Source: Clostridium lentum | Lineage (GTDB): Bacteria; Bacillota; Clostridia; Clostridiales; Clostridiaceae | NCBI RefSeq assembly: GCF_014287815.1 | Contig: NZ_JACOOQ010000003.1 | Coordinates: forward strand, 62,001-126,000 | DNA: 64,000 nucleotides | Direction of reading: 5' to 3' | Part shown: positions 63,250 to 64,000 of the stretch, piece by piece | Layout: the number at the start of each line of letters is the position of its first letter | Position numbering within the stretch: position 1 is the first letter of the stretch | Notes under the pieces: generated by a model | Told to the model about the DNA's origin: nothing | The model's input: the letters and a program-made list of their open reading frames with translations, nothing else | Databases searched by the model: none | Program-made: the position numbers and the translations under genes

Positions 63250-64000
63250 ATGAGGAAGATAAGTAAGGCAATAGATTTGTTAAAGACAAAATATAAAATG
63301 GTAAGGAAACAGAAAATCTATCAAGGCAAAAAATATAAGGTTAAATATATATTAGAAGAAAATAAAAATTCAGAAGTTTTATTAGTTCTTTTTACTTCAT
63401 GCACAGCTAAAGGTCAAAAGGCTAGATATAACTATATGAGAACAGTTGAAAATTATGATGTTAATAAGCTTTTTATCTTAGATGATTTTGGCTTTGATGG
63501 ACGAGGAGCATATTATTTAGGAAAAGATAAGGATTTTAAGATTGCAGAAGATGTACAAGGTTTGATAAACAGCATTTGCAATAAGATAAAGCCTAAAAAA
63601 GAAGTTTATATAGGTTCAAGCAAAGGTGCTTATGGAGCATTATATTTTGCTTTAGATAGAAAGAACACTTATGTTATTGCAGGGGCGCCTCAATATATGT
63701 TAGGTAATTATTTAAATTTACCAGGCCATAAAGAAATTTTAGAATATATTATGGGAAATACATGTGAAGAATCCATAAAGTATTTAAATGTGCTTATGGA
63801 GAAAAAATTAGAAGAAAGCACTAAGAATAATACTAAGATATTCTTACATTATTCCAGTGAAGAGGAAACTTATGAAAGTGATTTAAAGCCCTTGGTTAAT
63901 GAGCTTAATAAATTAAATTATGATTGTGAGTTTGATGTGATGAAATATAATAGTCATGCCGAACTTACAAATTATTTTCCTAAATATATTCGAAATTGTA
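63250..64000 (+). CDS. alpha/beta-hydrolase-like protein (XcbB/CpsF or Asp2-like), cut by window end
   Basis: 250 codons are visible and the frame is still open at the window edge. ATG follows GAGGTAAAA. Features are a beta strand VLLVLFTSC, LFILDDFGFDGRGAYYLG, a serine-hydrolase elbow YIGSSKGAYGALYFAL (nucleophile Ser in GSSKG), GAPQYMLGNYL, and a late candidate catalytic His in YNSHAELTNYFP. The pattern resembles XcbB/CpsF capsule-biosynthesis and Asp2-type accessory secretion proteins, with acyl transfer or hydrolysis as a possible activity. The role is unknown; it follows the helicase gene by 72 bases. Confidence 0.6.
   Translation, partial: MRKISKAIDLLKTKYKMVRKQKIYQGKKYKVKYILEENKNSEVLLVLFTSCTAKGQKARYNYMRTVENYDVNKLFILDDFGFDGRGAYYLGKDKDFKIAEDVQGLINSICNKIKPKKEVYIGSSKGAYGALYFALDRKNTYVIAGAPQYMLGNYLNLPGHKEILEYIMGNTCEESIKYLNVLMEKKLEESTKNNTKIFLHYSSEEETYESDLKPLVNELNKLNYDCEFDVMKYNSHAELTNYFPKYIRNC

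Overview
The window is very AT-rich, with ATG/GTG/TTG starts behind strong GGAGG-type ribosome sites, A/T-flanked intrinsic terminators, a T-box, a GerA-type germinant receptor subunit, RNase J, ECF transporters and an LPXTG surface protein. This points to a spore-forming Firmicute, most probably Clostridium sensu stricto; I cannot name the species. No rRNA, tRNA, CRISPR array or prophage was seen.

Layout. 1-6 kb: the 3' end of an LPXTG wall-anchored protein, a MATE exporter, a rubredoxin-less rubrerythrin, a DedA stub, and an OmpR-type response regulator/histidine kinase pair. 6-9 kb: a T-box leader (probably alanine-specific) ahead of an Lrp regulator, an aminotransferase resembling AlaR-AlaT, and a drug/metabolite (EamA) transporter. 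9-12.8 kb is a decay zone. It holds an IS256-type transposase shard, an iron alcohol dehydrogenase behind a MerR-type 19-bp-spacer promoter, and the remains of an aryl-beta-glucoside (bgl) operon. Those remains are the LicT/BglG RAT leader with its terminator, about 12 codons of the antiterminator gene, a 5'-truncated TnpB element, and the last ~78 codons of a 6-phospho-beta-glucosidase followed by the operon terminator.

12.8-24 kb: a Clp_N-like/GNAT protein, a ZIP metal transporter, a Cof-type HAD phosphatase, a NUDIX ADP-ribose pyrophosphatase, a CoA-disulfide-reductase-like flavoprotein, RNase J, a DbpA-like DEAD-box helicase, then a ROK repressor with galT. 24-31 kb: an orphan GerA protein, a complete ECF transporter (S, fused A-A', T), a radical SAM/SPASM protein, two tiny zinc-binding proteins and a secreted Cys/Lys/Glu-rich protein. 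31-36 kb: type I pullulanase, a nucleotidyltransferase and galM, which with galT suggest alpha-glucan and galactose use. 35.6-38.7 kb: a four-gene zinc operon znuA-znuC-znuB-zur on the minus strand.

38.9-50.7 kb: a purine permease, a MarR regulator divergent from a heterodimeric ABC exporter with one degenerate ATP site, a large sensor kinase with 14 propeller blades, and a YhgE/Pip protein. 50.8-60.4 kb: a Suv3-like helicase, a DUF1450 protein, an ABC-F protein, a cluster of possible spore-surface genes (DUF4397 protein, Asn/Ser/Pro-rich protein, SufS-like PLP enzyme, Cys-rich carboxypeptidase-regulatory-like protein), a PPi-type phosphofructokinase and MntP. 60.4-64 kb: a small promoter-to-terminator unit, a UvrD-type helicase with a complete DnaQ-like exonuclease embedded in it, and an incomplete alpha/beta-hydrolase-like gene cut by the window end.

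The most unusual items are the bgl operon ghost, the helicase-exonuclease chimera, the T-box-controlled alaR-alaT operon, the MerR/AdhR-like operator without a nearby regulator, and the HTCS-like orphan sensor kinase. Starts were moved downstream of the longest open frame wherever a ribosome binding site lay inside the longer version.
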